Below, piece after piece: positions 11,268 through 22,612 of a DNA stretch of 64,000 nucleotides. Below the pieces are notes generated by a model. The model saw nothing but the letters and a program-made list of their open reading frames with translations, ran no database searches and was not told where the DNA came from. Numbering within the stretch: position 1 is the stretch's first letter; each line of letters begins with the position of its first letter. This DNA is from Argentina anserina (taxonomy: Eukaryota; Streptophyta; Magnoliopsida; Rosales; Rosaceae): NCBI RefSeq assembly GCF_933775445.1, contig NC_065873.1, positions 1,736,001-1,800,000 of the forward strand, read 5' to 3'. A program made the position numbers and the translations under genes.

Positions 11268-14200
11268 AGAGCCGATGCATCAACTAATTGGAAGGAATTT
11301 ACCAGTCCTGATGGGAAAAAGTGAGTAATGGATAATTATAATGGTCATTAGTATTAGTATGGCTTATGGGCTCCGTTGTCTGTTCATTTACCTCAACATA
11401 CTTGTAAATGCTGCAGGTACTTCCACAACAAGGTCACTAAAGAATCAAGATGGACTATACCTGAGGAACTGAAGGTTTTTTTTTGCCACCCATCAACTCT
11501 TATATGTTGTCCCAATTTCAGGATTTCTCTGTTAACATGTTTTTTTCTTTTCTTTCGGTAGCTCTGTTTCAAGTTGTCTCGGCAACAAGTGGAGAAGGCA
11601 TCTGTCAAAGACATTACTCTGAAGATCCCTGTAAATCATCATGCCACAGTATCAGTTTCTCCCCCTGTAATTGAAGCTCATACATAAACAAATAATGCTC
11701 AAGTAGCATCAAGCCCTGTTTCAGTGGCTCCTGTTGTTGCCACTAGTGATGTTCAAACTGCCATAGTTTCAAGATCATCTGCCTCACCTATTGTGGTTTC
11801 TCCTGTAAAACAAAATGTTGGTGGAGTTCAGATACCTGATGTTACACCATCTTCTGATGCTGTTGTGAATGCTACAGCTGCTGCTGCAGAACTAATGTAC
11901 CGACATCTAACTGCTTGAGTGCTTTCGGTTTCTTTTGTAGTTGGTATATATAGTATCTTTTCTAAGCTTTCTTTTGCTCATTTTGCAGTGAAAATCAAAA
12001 GAAGTCACCAACTTTTGTTTGTTCTTCCGAGGGATTTATGTCCAGGAGATTGAGGTAATTGTTGGTTTTGTTTTCTAGTTGTGATAGTGTATAATTGTTA
12101 TGCTTTTCAAGCAACTTGATAGAGTGAACCCTTGCAGGAACCTACAAATGATATGACAGGCGAGAAAGCTAGTGACATTGCATCGGACGAAAAACCAAGT
12201 GATCAGGAACCCATGAGTTATTCAAATAAGCTGGTACTATCATCGTAGCCTATTTCCTGTTAATTTTCTGCCAATCACCTTGATATTTACCCATTCACTT
12301 TCTTAGGAAGCTAAAGATGCATTTAAAGCACTTTTGGAGGCTACGAACATTGGGTCTGATTGGACCTGGGATCAGGTAATTCAATGTTGTACAATAGTCT
12401 GTTCTTTGTGTATATGTTAAAGTACCTGAAATAAAGCTCATTTTATCTGGCCATGAGAGTGATAATTAATGACAAAAGATATGGTGTTCTGAAAACACTA
12501 GGAGAGCGGAAGCAAGCTTTTAATGAGGTAAATCATTTACGTGGTTTTGTGAATAAAACAGTTATGTATACTCAGTAATTGATTCATGGAAAAGGATCCT
12601 GGGAGGGAGATCTGGTAATGTCTTAGTTGTAATCAATAAATCATACTAGTCTCAATCTTTCAATCCATTCAATTGTTATTTGAATGACTCATTTTACAAT
12701 AAGATCATGACCATGCCCCCCCCCCCCCCCCCCCCCTTTTTATACTCATAAAACTATAGCTGTTGTTCTTCAATCCTTTTCACTGTAACTTAGATATAAT
12801 TATATATATAGAGGTATATATACTTTCCATCATCAGCTTGCTACATTAATATCCTTGTTATTGCTGCCTCTGGTGATATTTCTAATATCAATATGTCTAT
12901 GAAAATCACTGTTACTGCTATCGTGCCTCAGTTCGTGGCTCAAAGGAAAAAACAGGAGGTTGAGGACAGGCGAGTCAAGCAGAAAAAAGCACGTGAAGAA
13001 TTTACAAAGATGTTGGAAGTACGTTATTATTTTTTTGGGGATATATTTTTTCTTTCTTTTCTGCATAGAATGAATAAACCATTAGGTTCTTATTTGTCTT
13101 GTTTCCTTGCAGGAATGCTCAGAGTTAACATCATCCACTAGATGGGGGTTCGTCTTTTTATATATTAATCATAATTTCTTTTACTTCAATTCAGCAATAT
13201 TATGTAAAATACTTAATATTTATATATATATATATAATCATTTTCAGTATATAATACTGATGGTAAATGTATATATCATTCAGCAAATTAGAGAGCATGT
13301 ATGAGAATGATGAACGCTTTAAAGCTGTTGAAAGAGATAGATAACGCAGGGATTTGTTCTGCAACCTAAATATCTTATTTTTCAGTGATTTTAGATTTCG
13401 GCTGAAAGCCATGAATGGGGAAGCCAAGTGGACATTGGCTGGTCGACCCCAAGTGTCTATGCTTGTAACTAGGCTGCTCTAACTTCAACTTTAACCCAGA
13501 CACTCCTTAGTCATGACTCATGATATAGCTACAAAGTGCAATATTTTTTTTAAAATATATTGATGCCACTGTTCCAAATCCTTAGCCTTTACTAATGATT
13601 GTTCTTCGATAAACGCTGGCTGATGAACTTTGCATTGCCTTAAGATAAGGTAGTTATACTCATCTATTAGCAATTTTGATGTTGTGTAAATAGGAAGCAT
13701 AGGTAAACACCATTGTGAAACTATAGTCTTACATTGTGACTTCAATTGTTGGCGGGCAGTTGCCATATGGTAAGGGGAGGGAAATTCTGATAAGATTCCA
13801 TGCTTATGAATGTGTTACATTTTCTGTATTGTTGTTTCATGTGCTAGGTCGTTGTATGTTACATGTTTATAATTGTTGTTTCATGTGCTAGTTCCTTGTA
13901 CTATTTCTATGTGCTACAATGTCTATTCTGATATTCTACTCCCTGCAGCTAGTATTTGAGGAGTTAATGGAACGTGTGAGAGAAAAGGAGGAAAAAGAAG
14001 CTAAAAGGCGTAAACGTCTTGCAGATGACTTTTTCCATCTCTTATCTTCCATCAAGGTGCAGCTGGCTGTGTGCCAACTGAATATTTTTGTTTTATACTC
14101 TTTTTGTTTTATCTTGTAGTATTGCCATTTTCCTTCAGTCGTCAATCTGATGGATTGCTTGTTACAGGAGATAACTTCATCTTCTAAATGGGAGGACTGT

Positions 14201-15733
14201 AAATCACTTCTTGAAGTTAGTTCAGAGTACAGGTGCAATTCTTCAATTAATTTAAGATCAGATTTCTTTTCTTTTCAAATTGTTATTATTGCTTTGAAGG
14301 GTTTGGGGAAAATGAAGGGATGTTTAAAGGAACTAGAATTAATAATATTTAGTGAGGTTTATATACCTCGATTGAATTGGATACGTCTGTTTTAGCTTTC
14401 TTACTGTCATCCTTTACTAACTGTCTATTGCATGCTTATTGTTCAGTGCTATTGGAGAAGAGAGCTCCTGCAAGCAGATGTTCGATAAACACATAATACA
14501 ATTGCAAGAACAAGCAAAAGAGACGGAGAGAAAACGAAAGGAAGAGAAGGTACAATAGCTTAGTAATGAATTACTGTGGATAACTTTATATATCTACCAT
14601 GTGAACTTTGTACTCCTTCCCTTTCACTTTGGAGTTGTTATAAAGCCTGTGGTTTTTGTTGTCTTGATGTTTGATTGTTGTCTCTGAGTATGTGAGTCAA
14701 ATGTAGCAAGCCAGTCTTCCTCAACCCCCCATCCTACCCCAAAGTCCATTAGTTGTATATAAAAAATATAACTAGTTAGATTGTTACTTAAGTGCTTCAT
14801 TAATTTCTTGGTAATTGTTTCTTCTCAAGTGGTATGAGGATCACATAGTACTTGATGTGGTTTGGCTGCGGAAAGTTCCATGGCATTGTAGGTCAATATG
14901 TTTCTAGTTTACAAGGAATCCCATAATCTTAAGTGATAATACGGTAAAGTACATGGCCTAGATGCATTGGGATGATTAATGGACCTTCAGAAGTTTGAAA
15001 TGGGTGCTGTCAGATTATAACAAAGTATTTTCTACTCAGGCTCCTTATGAAAGAGGGGAAAAAACTGTTACTTAGTTGTCATATCTGCAGTTTTGTAGCA
15101 ACTGGTATGAATTTGTGTATGTGATTAATTGTGAACAAATCCCTGATATTTGGCAGCTTCTGTGAGATTCTCGCATTACCTATTGAGTATGATGCAATGA
15201 ATTGTTTATTATCTTTTCTGTAGGAAAGGAAAGAAAAGGAGAGGGATGAAAGAGAGAGGAGAAGGTCGAAGCAGAAAAGGGAAAGAGGGTAGGCTATGAA
15301 AAAGATAAAGAGGAACACCTTATGAAAGACGGAGAAGATACTGAAATTATTGACATAATGGAGGTTAATGATTCGAGAGAGAAAAGAAGATCAGGAAAAG
15401 ACGATGATAAGAAACATACGAACAGGCATCAAGCTGATGAATACCATCAAACAAATGGAAATGAGAATGATCGGTCTAAAAGGTCTCATGGATCTAGCAG
15501 CGACCACAAGAGATCAAGATGTGTATGAGTATGATGAGACTTTTCTTTCACTTTATATGTTATAAGAACCCTAATCTGAATTATTTCTGTTGGTGAATGT
15601 ACAGCAGGCATCTGGTCCTGAATCAGATACCGAAAGCAGACACAGACGACATAAGAGAGACCACCGCAGTGGTTCTCGTAGAAGTGGTGATCATGAGGAG
15701 CTAGAAGATGGGGATTCGGCGATGTTGGCCTAA
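11268..15733 (+). pseudogene. Decayed PRP40-like pre-mRNA-processing factor
   Basis: Exon-like blocks with GT-AG borders: 11268-11320 and 11417-11474 (second WW domain, TNWKEFTSPDGKK...RWTIPEEL), 11562-about 11910 (Ser/Val-rich linker), 12307-12375 and about 12451-12527 (FF domain, [29 protein letters not shown]), about 12932-13018, about 13112-13145, about 13283-13340, 13950-14056 (LVFEELMERVREKEEKEAK), 14168-14232, 14447-14549, 15223-15525 and 15603-15733 (charged Arg/Ser-rich tail ending HEELEDG). Disabling changes: an in-frame TAA after SPPVIEAHT in the linker, a TAA directly after AVERDR near 13340, a frameshift after KQKRERG near 15290, no first WW domain or N-terminus, and the middle FF domains missing between 13340 and 13950. 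PRP40 bridges U1 snRNP and branch-point proteins; this copy cannot make that protein. Confidence 0.85.
12716..12736. repeat. Poly-C run of 21 in a PRP40-remnant intron
   Basis: A homopolymer of 21 C inside AT-rich intron-like DNA. Runs this long are unusual and also prone to assembly or sequencing length error. Confidence 0.8.
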
Positions 15734-17079
15734 GTCGGTAGTTATTTCATCCAACATATTACTCAATTATCTAGTTAACCCGTTCCTGACTTGTGAAATA
15801 TATGTTTACCATTCAATTTTTTGAACTTTTAGGGCTATATTGTGTGTTTTATAGATATTAGAAAACACGTCATAAACTTCAAATAAGTGACATATTTGAA
15901 AACTCATTGATAATTTCTAATTAGTAGTTACCAACATCGACTTCCTGCAACACATTTTTATAAAAACACATAGCAACTTTAAAAGAAGACTAATTTTCAT
16001 ACTCATGATCAGTGCAAATTCACTTAAAAACAGCTCAATAACAAATTCACCGAATCAGTGCAACTATGGAATTGTAGGATTCCAACCTATCCACAAGAGA
16101 ACAAAATCAAATTACGTTGTTTTGTGTATAATAATTGTTATTTAAAAAAAAGGAGATTTATAAGAGACAAGAAACTGCTCACACCCAATAGAGTGGGTAG
16201 TTATTTATTTAATAGAGGGTAGTTATTTATTTAATAGAGTGGGTGGTTAATTTTTAAAAGAACAAAATTCATTAATTTATCCAATTGAGGAAAATTGACT
16301 GTTATACCACTGTCTTTTTATTTGTCAGTTAACAAATAAATTGATCCCCTTAAAAAAATGGATAATTTCGACAGTTTATATTTTGGTAGAGATTTTGGCT
16401 GCCTATAAAGATATATTAGAAAGTCATGCGGGATCACATGTACAATATGTAGCCAGCAGTTTCCTCTTTTTACAGTGATTAAATTTAATCTTAGAGAAGA
16501 AGAAATTCATCTGAGTTTTTGTTTCCTGTTGTTTCGTATTATTAATAGAGATATATCCTATTGTTGCAATGAAGGATATGAAGCTATGACCTTTCGTCCT
16601 TTCCAATGTGGTGGGCAAAGGGAAGTTTGATTTTCAACAAATAAGTGAACCCCCAACTCTTTTCATTGTATCGTATTTATGATGATGTTGAAGTTCTTGA
16701 TAGTGAGCTCACAGCTTAAGCTTGTTGCCCATACGATTCAAAGGATGACCAAATCTAGCCAAATCTAGAAGCTCTTTCATTGCTAATTGTCATACCTTAT
16801 ATTCCTACCTTTCTTTCTTTATACTTTTATTCCAGCCAACCACACCCAACAACCATCAAGTAGTTAGTTAATGTTAAAAGAACCACATCCTACGTACCAA
16901 ACAGGCAATACGTATTGACTCCAAGGTTGAGCAACCACAAAATCCCGAATTTCGGTCACCGGAACATTTGTGTCGACGTGTGTAGGAGAATTTGTGAAGA
17001 AGCAGGTGGTTGTGATTCTAGATGAATTTGGAAGAGTGTGATTCTGGAATGGGCTGGTATAATTTCACCAACTAGACTG
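15734..17079. other. Gene-free stretch with a short tandem repeat
   Basis: AT-rich DNA after the PRP40-like remnant. A two-copy repeat of TAGTTATTTATTTAATAGAG occurs at about 16198-16245. No coding or RNA gene recognised. Confidence 0.35.
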
Positions 17080-18150
17080 TTTCAGGTTTGTCAACGCGTA
17101 CGTTTATCAATCCGTGACCTAGTGTGTATTCTAGTTTTGTGACCTTGTATGGTTCACACTTCACATTTCCAAAGCTGCTGCTGACGGCGTCGACTAGCTA
17201 GTGTGTGTGGCCTCTGTGTACTATGTTTTCAATTCTATCAAATAAAAACGAGTTGACCATGCCCACCGCTGTGTATGATGATGATGATGATGATGGTACT
17301 GTCGGTAGCATACATGCTGGAATGATTATGGATCGCTTGATTTAGATTTGGTGGATGTATTTTTGCTTATCTAGGCATTCTCGGTAAGTTAGTGTTTGTG
17401 CATTTCATTGGGATATTTGAAAATACGGTATTTCGTTTATGAGTTTACTCATACATTCGCAAGTCTACTAGCTTAATAGTTTTTTTTGATACATACTAGC
17501 TTAATAGTTGAGTACATAGAAGCTATGAATTCAAATTTCTTTATTTAGAGGTTTTTTTTATAGAATGGGACAAATTGTACTTGTTATGTTACAAATGATT
17601 GTGATATTGTCTTACAAGTGAAATTTGTTATATAAAATCTAATGTAATTATGATGTTGATAAGTTTTAATTTGATGAGTCATGTTATTATTTGAGATGTT
17701 CTCTACGAGGATTTATGTAACACATAATATTGTAGTCCAGAGTTCAGATCTCAATCGAGGCATTTTTTTTATGTTTAATTTAATTAAATAATTTCACTTT
17801 GTTCCGTTTATAATTTAATTTCACTGAGAATATTATGATTTTTTTGGGAAACGGAGAATATTATGATTATAGCTTCATTTCTTTCTAGAATAAAACCTTT
17901 TGATCGGTTTGATGCATAATAGATAAGCACTAGAAAAATCGTTGCACATGGTTCATCTTCTGTATGGAATACATTAAACAACGAATGTTCTCCTAATTAA
18001 AATACAACATACGTCGTATGTAGATAAAGAATAGTGTACAATTCCATCTAATAAATTTTGGAAATTTCTGAAAATGGTCAACGACATACGCCGAAATGAA
18101 TAATTCATCTGACTTCTTGAATCGCGCAAGGCACAAGTGCCCTCAACTCC

Positions 18151-18158
18151 TATATATA
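18151..18158 (+). promoter_or_regulatory. Probable TATA box of phytosulfokine gene 1
   Basis: TATATATA lies about 100 bases upstream of the ATG in a CT-rich leader context, a usual spacing for a short plant 5' UTR. The equivalent position in the second gene is replaced by a long TA tract. Confidence 0.5.
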
Positions 18159-18259
18159 ACTACTCTCATTCCATAGAGTCCATCCTCAAACCTCACACCT
18201 CTCTCACTAGTTTATAGCAGCAGTTCATCGTTTTAGACACACAACCTGCAGACCAAACC

Positions 18260-18646
18260 ATGTCGTCTAGCAAGCTCACCAGCTTCTGCATCATCGCCAC
18301 CCTCCTCTTCCTTTCACTAACCTCCACAGCTCGGAGGGTGCCTTCTTCTGCAGACGTTACTCCAATGGAAGTCCATCATGAGGTAATAACATAAGCTAGT
18401 TATTTGGATATTTCATTCTAGCTCTCTTGTAGTCGATCACTTAGTTTAGAGCTGTAAGTTTCTGGGTTTGTTTTCTAACTTTGTTGTTTCTTGATCTGTT
18501 CTTGTGCTTAGGGGATGAAGGTTCCAGAAGTCGAAAAAGTGATGGTGGAGGAGAGCTGCGAGGGAGTTGGAGAAGAAGAATGTCTGATGAGAAGAACTCT
18601 TGCTGCCCACATTGATTATATCTATACACAGAAAACCAACCCTTGA
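18260..18646 (+). CDS. PSK: Phytosulfokine precursor, canonical YIYTQ
   Basis: Two exons, 18260-18382 and 18512-18646, joined at a phase-0 GT-AG intron, encode 85 residues. Residues 1-24 are a hydrophobic secretion signal ([15 protein letters not shown]). The mature region carries the family pattern [26 protein letters not shown] (given here in two pieces: [10 protein letters not shown], then [16 protein letters not shown]), with two conserved cysteines. The hormone YIYTQ is residues 77-81 (18617-18631). The preceding Asp is the acidic context needed by tyrosylprotein sulfotransferase, and the RRTLAAH stretch resembles the subtilase-processed region of known precursors. Only four residues follow. 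Known role: a secreted, tyrosine-sulfated pentapeptide perceived by PSKR leucine-rich-repeat kinases, promoting cell growth and tuning immunity. Its diverged duplicate lies 4 kb downstream. Confidence 0.95.
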
Positions 18647-21509
18647 AGTTTATATATTTTATATCTTTTTTAATCAATTTTTGAGTAGCTAGTACATGTA
18701 TTCATGTAGCTACTTGATTTGCATATTGATACTACTCGTTTATAATTAGGAAGTTTCCTGTGTAGTACTACGGCCAGTGTATAAATTATCGATCACGTAC
18801 ATGTGTTGTTCTACACTTCTATTGAGTTCTGATTCTGGTTCTTTTATTTGCTGTTTGTTCCTCTATCTCAATTTCATTTGCAATACCCGCGTTTGGACGT
18901 TGAAAGCATTAAACAGAATAGTTGGGTTTTTCTCTTTTATTTTAACTGCGTACTTCTGATCAGATACTACCATTCATGTTTACAACCAAATGTGAATTAC
19001 AGAACCAAAGATAACCATACTTAAGAGACATTATCTGAGTACGTACCGTCACAAACTTAATCCGTGTCTTCATAAAACACAGTAATAAGAAGTGTCTGTG
19101 TGTGTGTGTGTTTTTTTAAGAGCAATGGGTGGATATAAGAAAAGGCTGGAAGTCAAACGATCAAATTGCAAATAATGCAATAGCGAATTCAACAAACTAG
19201 CGCCATCTAAACTCACATGAATGGAATGTGTGAATGTGACAAGAAAACTCCAATATATATGACAAAAAAAATCTTCGAACTATGATATAAATCTAGATAT
19301 ATATGTAAGAATAGAAATACTAGGGCAATAATCGGACATAACAGGATCATGGTGCTTGTGCAATCTACCGCCTCTACCCTCCATTGTTAATTAGTGAGGA
19401 CGAGATGGAAAATGTTATTGTGGGGACTATGCTATACCACATCTAAATCTAATTATTCTGACCAATTTAAGCTAGAATACAATTACATGTGAGACAATAA
19501 CATGTGATACATATATATAATGTCTGTATCAGTTAATACATGTCATTGGGACTATAGTAAATTTTAGCAAATTTTGTTAATTACTAACTAGCTAGCTCAT
19601 TTCCAAACTGCATTATCAAGACATAATTCAAATTAGCCAACCTAAACTCCTTTGTCCACTTAAAGCAAGTTTACCTTAATTAATTGATCTTCACCATAAT
19701 TTGAATGGACATAATCATACATAGAACGTCCACAGATAGAAGGACTTGTTATGTTTAATTGTGTGCTGATCATCACCATCATGATGTTTTAAGCATGGCA
19801 AGCATGAACGTATCATCATGATAATATAGATAGAATCCTATAAATTAGGGACCCATATAATGGGCAGTATTCACTAGTATTATTCAGGAGAAACTTAATC
19901 AATTAAGTGACATATGTTATGTTTTTGTGGGCTACAAGAGTTGTGGCTTGGCATAATGACCTAATGCAAACGGCTTTTGTACCTGTATTTATCAACTTCA
20001 TGTATGGCCAAAATTATAAATTAAGTTCGAGAAGCTAATCAATTAATTTGTCTGAGCTAGTTTGAAACTTCAATTGTGAGCCAAGTTAATTGAAGTAAGT
20101 TGTAATATGTTTACCGGTCACTTGTCAAAAATATGTTACCAGTCATATATGTTGGGTAACAAATAGTTATAGATACGGAACATTCATTATAACTGTGTAG
20201 ATCGAACACATGCAAAACATAAGCAAAATTAAACTGATTTTATATATCATTCCGGACATTCGATCTATCATGTACAAAATTCCACACTGAATATATATTG
20301 AACAATTAGGTGATTCCATAAGGTTCAATTCTCAGTAATGTTTTGACTTATAACATCAAATCACTCTTATGATACACACGCACAAACAACCTGATCGTTA
20401 CGTTTCACTGATAATAGATTACTAAATAGATAAATTTGCATATACGCAAGTACTCCTTATTTCATTTCCAGTTCGAACCATAACCGAACATGTTAGATAT
20501 ATAATTCAATGAAGTCGACTAGTCGAGAAATACTCCTTATTTCATTTCCAGTTCGAACCACAACCGAACATATTAGATATATATTTGAATGGAGTCGACT
20601 AGTCGAGAAACTCGAGACCACTCTCAGCCTCTTGATACACACACTTCCATATCAGTGCGTCTCTTTGGCCTCATAGCTAGGGCATGCAGGGTGTACGTGC
20701 TTGCATGGTCCCATGTATGGCCTCAAACAATCATCAAGAAGAGTCATATCACACACATGGCTAGTACCCCATCGTGGTTGAAAATTAAACCGAATTAAGC
20801 ATCTACATAGCGTTCAGACTAGTGAATAGATGCAGGTACATATGTGATCAGCATCGCATTCCCGACTTGTGGTTTACATGGCAGCAACAAGGTACGTACA
20901 TAAAAATCTAGTATAACATCACGCCAGAGCGAGCTAATTTTACGTACCGTTGAGGAGTTGAGAACTGAGGTCGATCATGAATCACCTTCAATATATCATT
21001 GATCGACCTGATCCGGTTATTACGTCTGGTCAGTGGTCACTATACATGCATGCATGGCGCTCGATCTATACTGAAACGTGTACGTCTATGTGTTCTATAT
21101 TAACTTGATGACACTGACCAATCAATATTTCCAGAAAACTGTTCAACTGCGTACCGATACCGGCAAACAAGCCTATAACGGGTGAATCATTTAGCAACTG
21201 TGCAGTTGTTGTACTGCTAGCTCATGGTTCAGAATAGAAGTTTGTCTTCCAACCATTAATTGTAGCTCCCTTCTGCTGAGGGATGTAGTATTTCAGTGAG
21301 GGACATGCAGATTCTTATGGTCCATGACATTTGTCTTTTGGTGTTATAAGACGACATATTTCTAACTTATATCACCTTTTAGGAATTATTTAGCTCACCT
21401 AGCTTGCTTCACCAGTTCACGTACCTTTTAGGATCAATTGTTTCATTATCCAAATATCTTCAGAAAAGAATGACCATGCATAGACCTAGCTAGCTAGGAA
21501 GACGTGTTT
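18647..21509. other. Spacer between the two phytosulfokine genes
   Basis: AT-rich DNA with no gene recognised. It contains a (GT)n run near 19095-19110, the 80-bp tandem repeat at 20451-20610 and the downstream part of the left duplication unit. Confidence 0.4.
20451..20610. repeat. Two-copy 80-bp tandem repeat
   Basis: Units 20451-20530 and 20531-20610 both begin TACTCCTTATTTCATTTCC and end with GTCGACTAGTCGAGAAA. They differ at a handful of bases. This is a recent local duplication in the spacer between the two phytosulfokine genes. Confidence 0.85.
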
Positions 21510-21829
21510 CTGGTTTTATCAATCGTCAACGCGTATGTTTATATGTCCGTCCGTGACCAAATATGTAATCTATAGTTTGTAATAACTTTGTATGAAATGA
21601 TTCACGTAAGGAATTAACTGCTGCTGCGTCGTCGAATAGTGAGGACTATGGACTTCTAGTCTTCTACTACGTTTTTCATCACTTCATTATATAAAAACAA
21701 CATAAGTTACATAATGCTGCATTGATGATCACAACAATATATACTTAAAATTAATCATCTAAAAACAAGATATACAGTCCATATTGGAATTGTTATGAAT
21801 CGTTCGAGTTTGATCTTTCAACTCCACTG

Positions 21830-21835
<6 letters not shown>

Positions 21836-21875
<40 letters not shown>

Positions 21876-22118
21876 TAGGTGCGGAGGTCCGTACCTTACG
21901 TAAGGTACGTATTCGCCGATTCCGGCGACGACAAGCTGTAATGGCGGGGTGGATCATGATAACCATACTCTCCACCTCTCGACGGTCCCTTCTGTGACGG
22001 TCGGAGCTCCATCGGCAACCCACGGCAATCGGAATCGCGAAATTGCCGAAATTTGCCCAGAATCTGATTTTTATAGATTACGGCCACCGTAAGTCATATA
22101 TATATATATATATATATA
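21836..22118. mobile_element. 225-bp island bracketed by TA repeats in the second phytosulfokine promoter
   Basis: Two TA microsatellites (about 21836-21870 and 22096-22118) flank a GC-richer island at 21871-22095 that has no counterpart upstream of the first gene. The island carries a perfect 20-bp palindrome at 21890-21909 (half-site CGTACCTTAC) and a similar GTAAG/CTTAC motif at its far edge near 22088-22094. This looks like a small element inserted into a TA tract. Type not recognised. Confidence 0.45.
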
Positions 22119-22233
22119 GTTCCATAGAGTCCATCGTCTCTAGTCGATCAGTCGATCCTCTCGCCTCTCTTTCTAGTTTATAGAAGCATCTCATCGTTTT
22201 TATTAGAGAATCAAACTGCGGATCAAATTGACC

Positions 22234-22612
22234 ATGTCGTCTCGCAAACTCACCAACCTCTGCATCACCGTCACCGCCTTCCTTCTCATCCTCTCACTAA
22301 CCTCCACCGCTCGGGAAATGACTTCTTCTCCAGACACTACTACAATGAAATTCCATCATGATGAGGTAACAACTTAAGCTAGCTAGCTATTTCGACCTGT
22401 CTGTATAGTCAGTCATTTTTTGAACAAATATTTTCGGGGGTTTGCCTGCGTTTTGTTTCTTGATATGCTGTTGTGTTTAGGAGGCGAAGAAAGCCAAAAA
22501 AGTGATGGCTGAAGAGAGCTGCGAGGGAGTTGGGGAAGACGAGTGTCTGATGAGCAGAACGCTTGCTGCTCACGTTGATTATACCTATAGAGGGAACGGG
22601 AACAGGCCTTGA
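22234..22612 (+). CDS. Phytosulfokine-precursor paralogue with altered pentapeptide (YTYRG)
   Basis: Two exons, 22234-22365 and 22481-22612, with a phase-0 intron, encode 87 residues, aligned end to end with the upstream gene. The signal peptide (CITVTAFLLILSLTSTA), both cysteines (SCEGVGEDEC) and TLAAHVDY are kept, but the hormone site at residues 78-82 (22580-22594) reads YTYRG instead of YIYTQ. The dibasic RR before TLAAH has become SR. The frame is intact, so the changes are substitutions, not a frameshift. Both tyrosines and the acidic residue before them remain, so sulfation is still conceivable. Either it is a decaying duplicate that has lost hormone identity or it makes a variant peptide; sequence alone cannot decide. 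Confidence 0.85.

Larger units (their letters stand above)
17080..20960 (+). repeat. Tandem segmental duplication, left unit (phytosulfokine gene 1)
   Basis: Three anchor blocks occur in the same order in the right unit. 17080-17220 (around GTCAACGCGTACGTTTAT) matches about 21510-21650. The gene at 18260-18646 matches 22234-22612. The block around 20670-20760 (GCATGCAGGGTGTACGTGC, AAGAAGAGTCAT) matches about 23200-23285. Spacing differs between units, so insertions or deletions followed the duplication. A (GAT)n microsatellite lies near 17276-17296. Confidence 0.7.
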
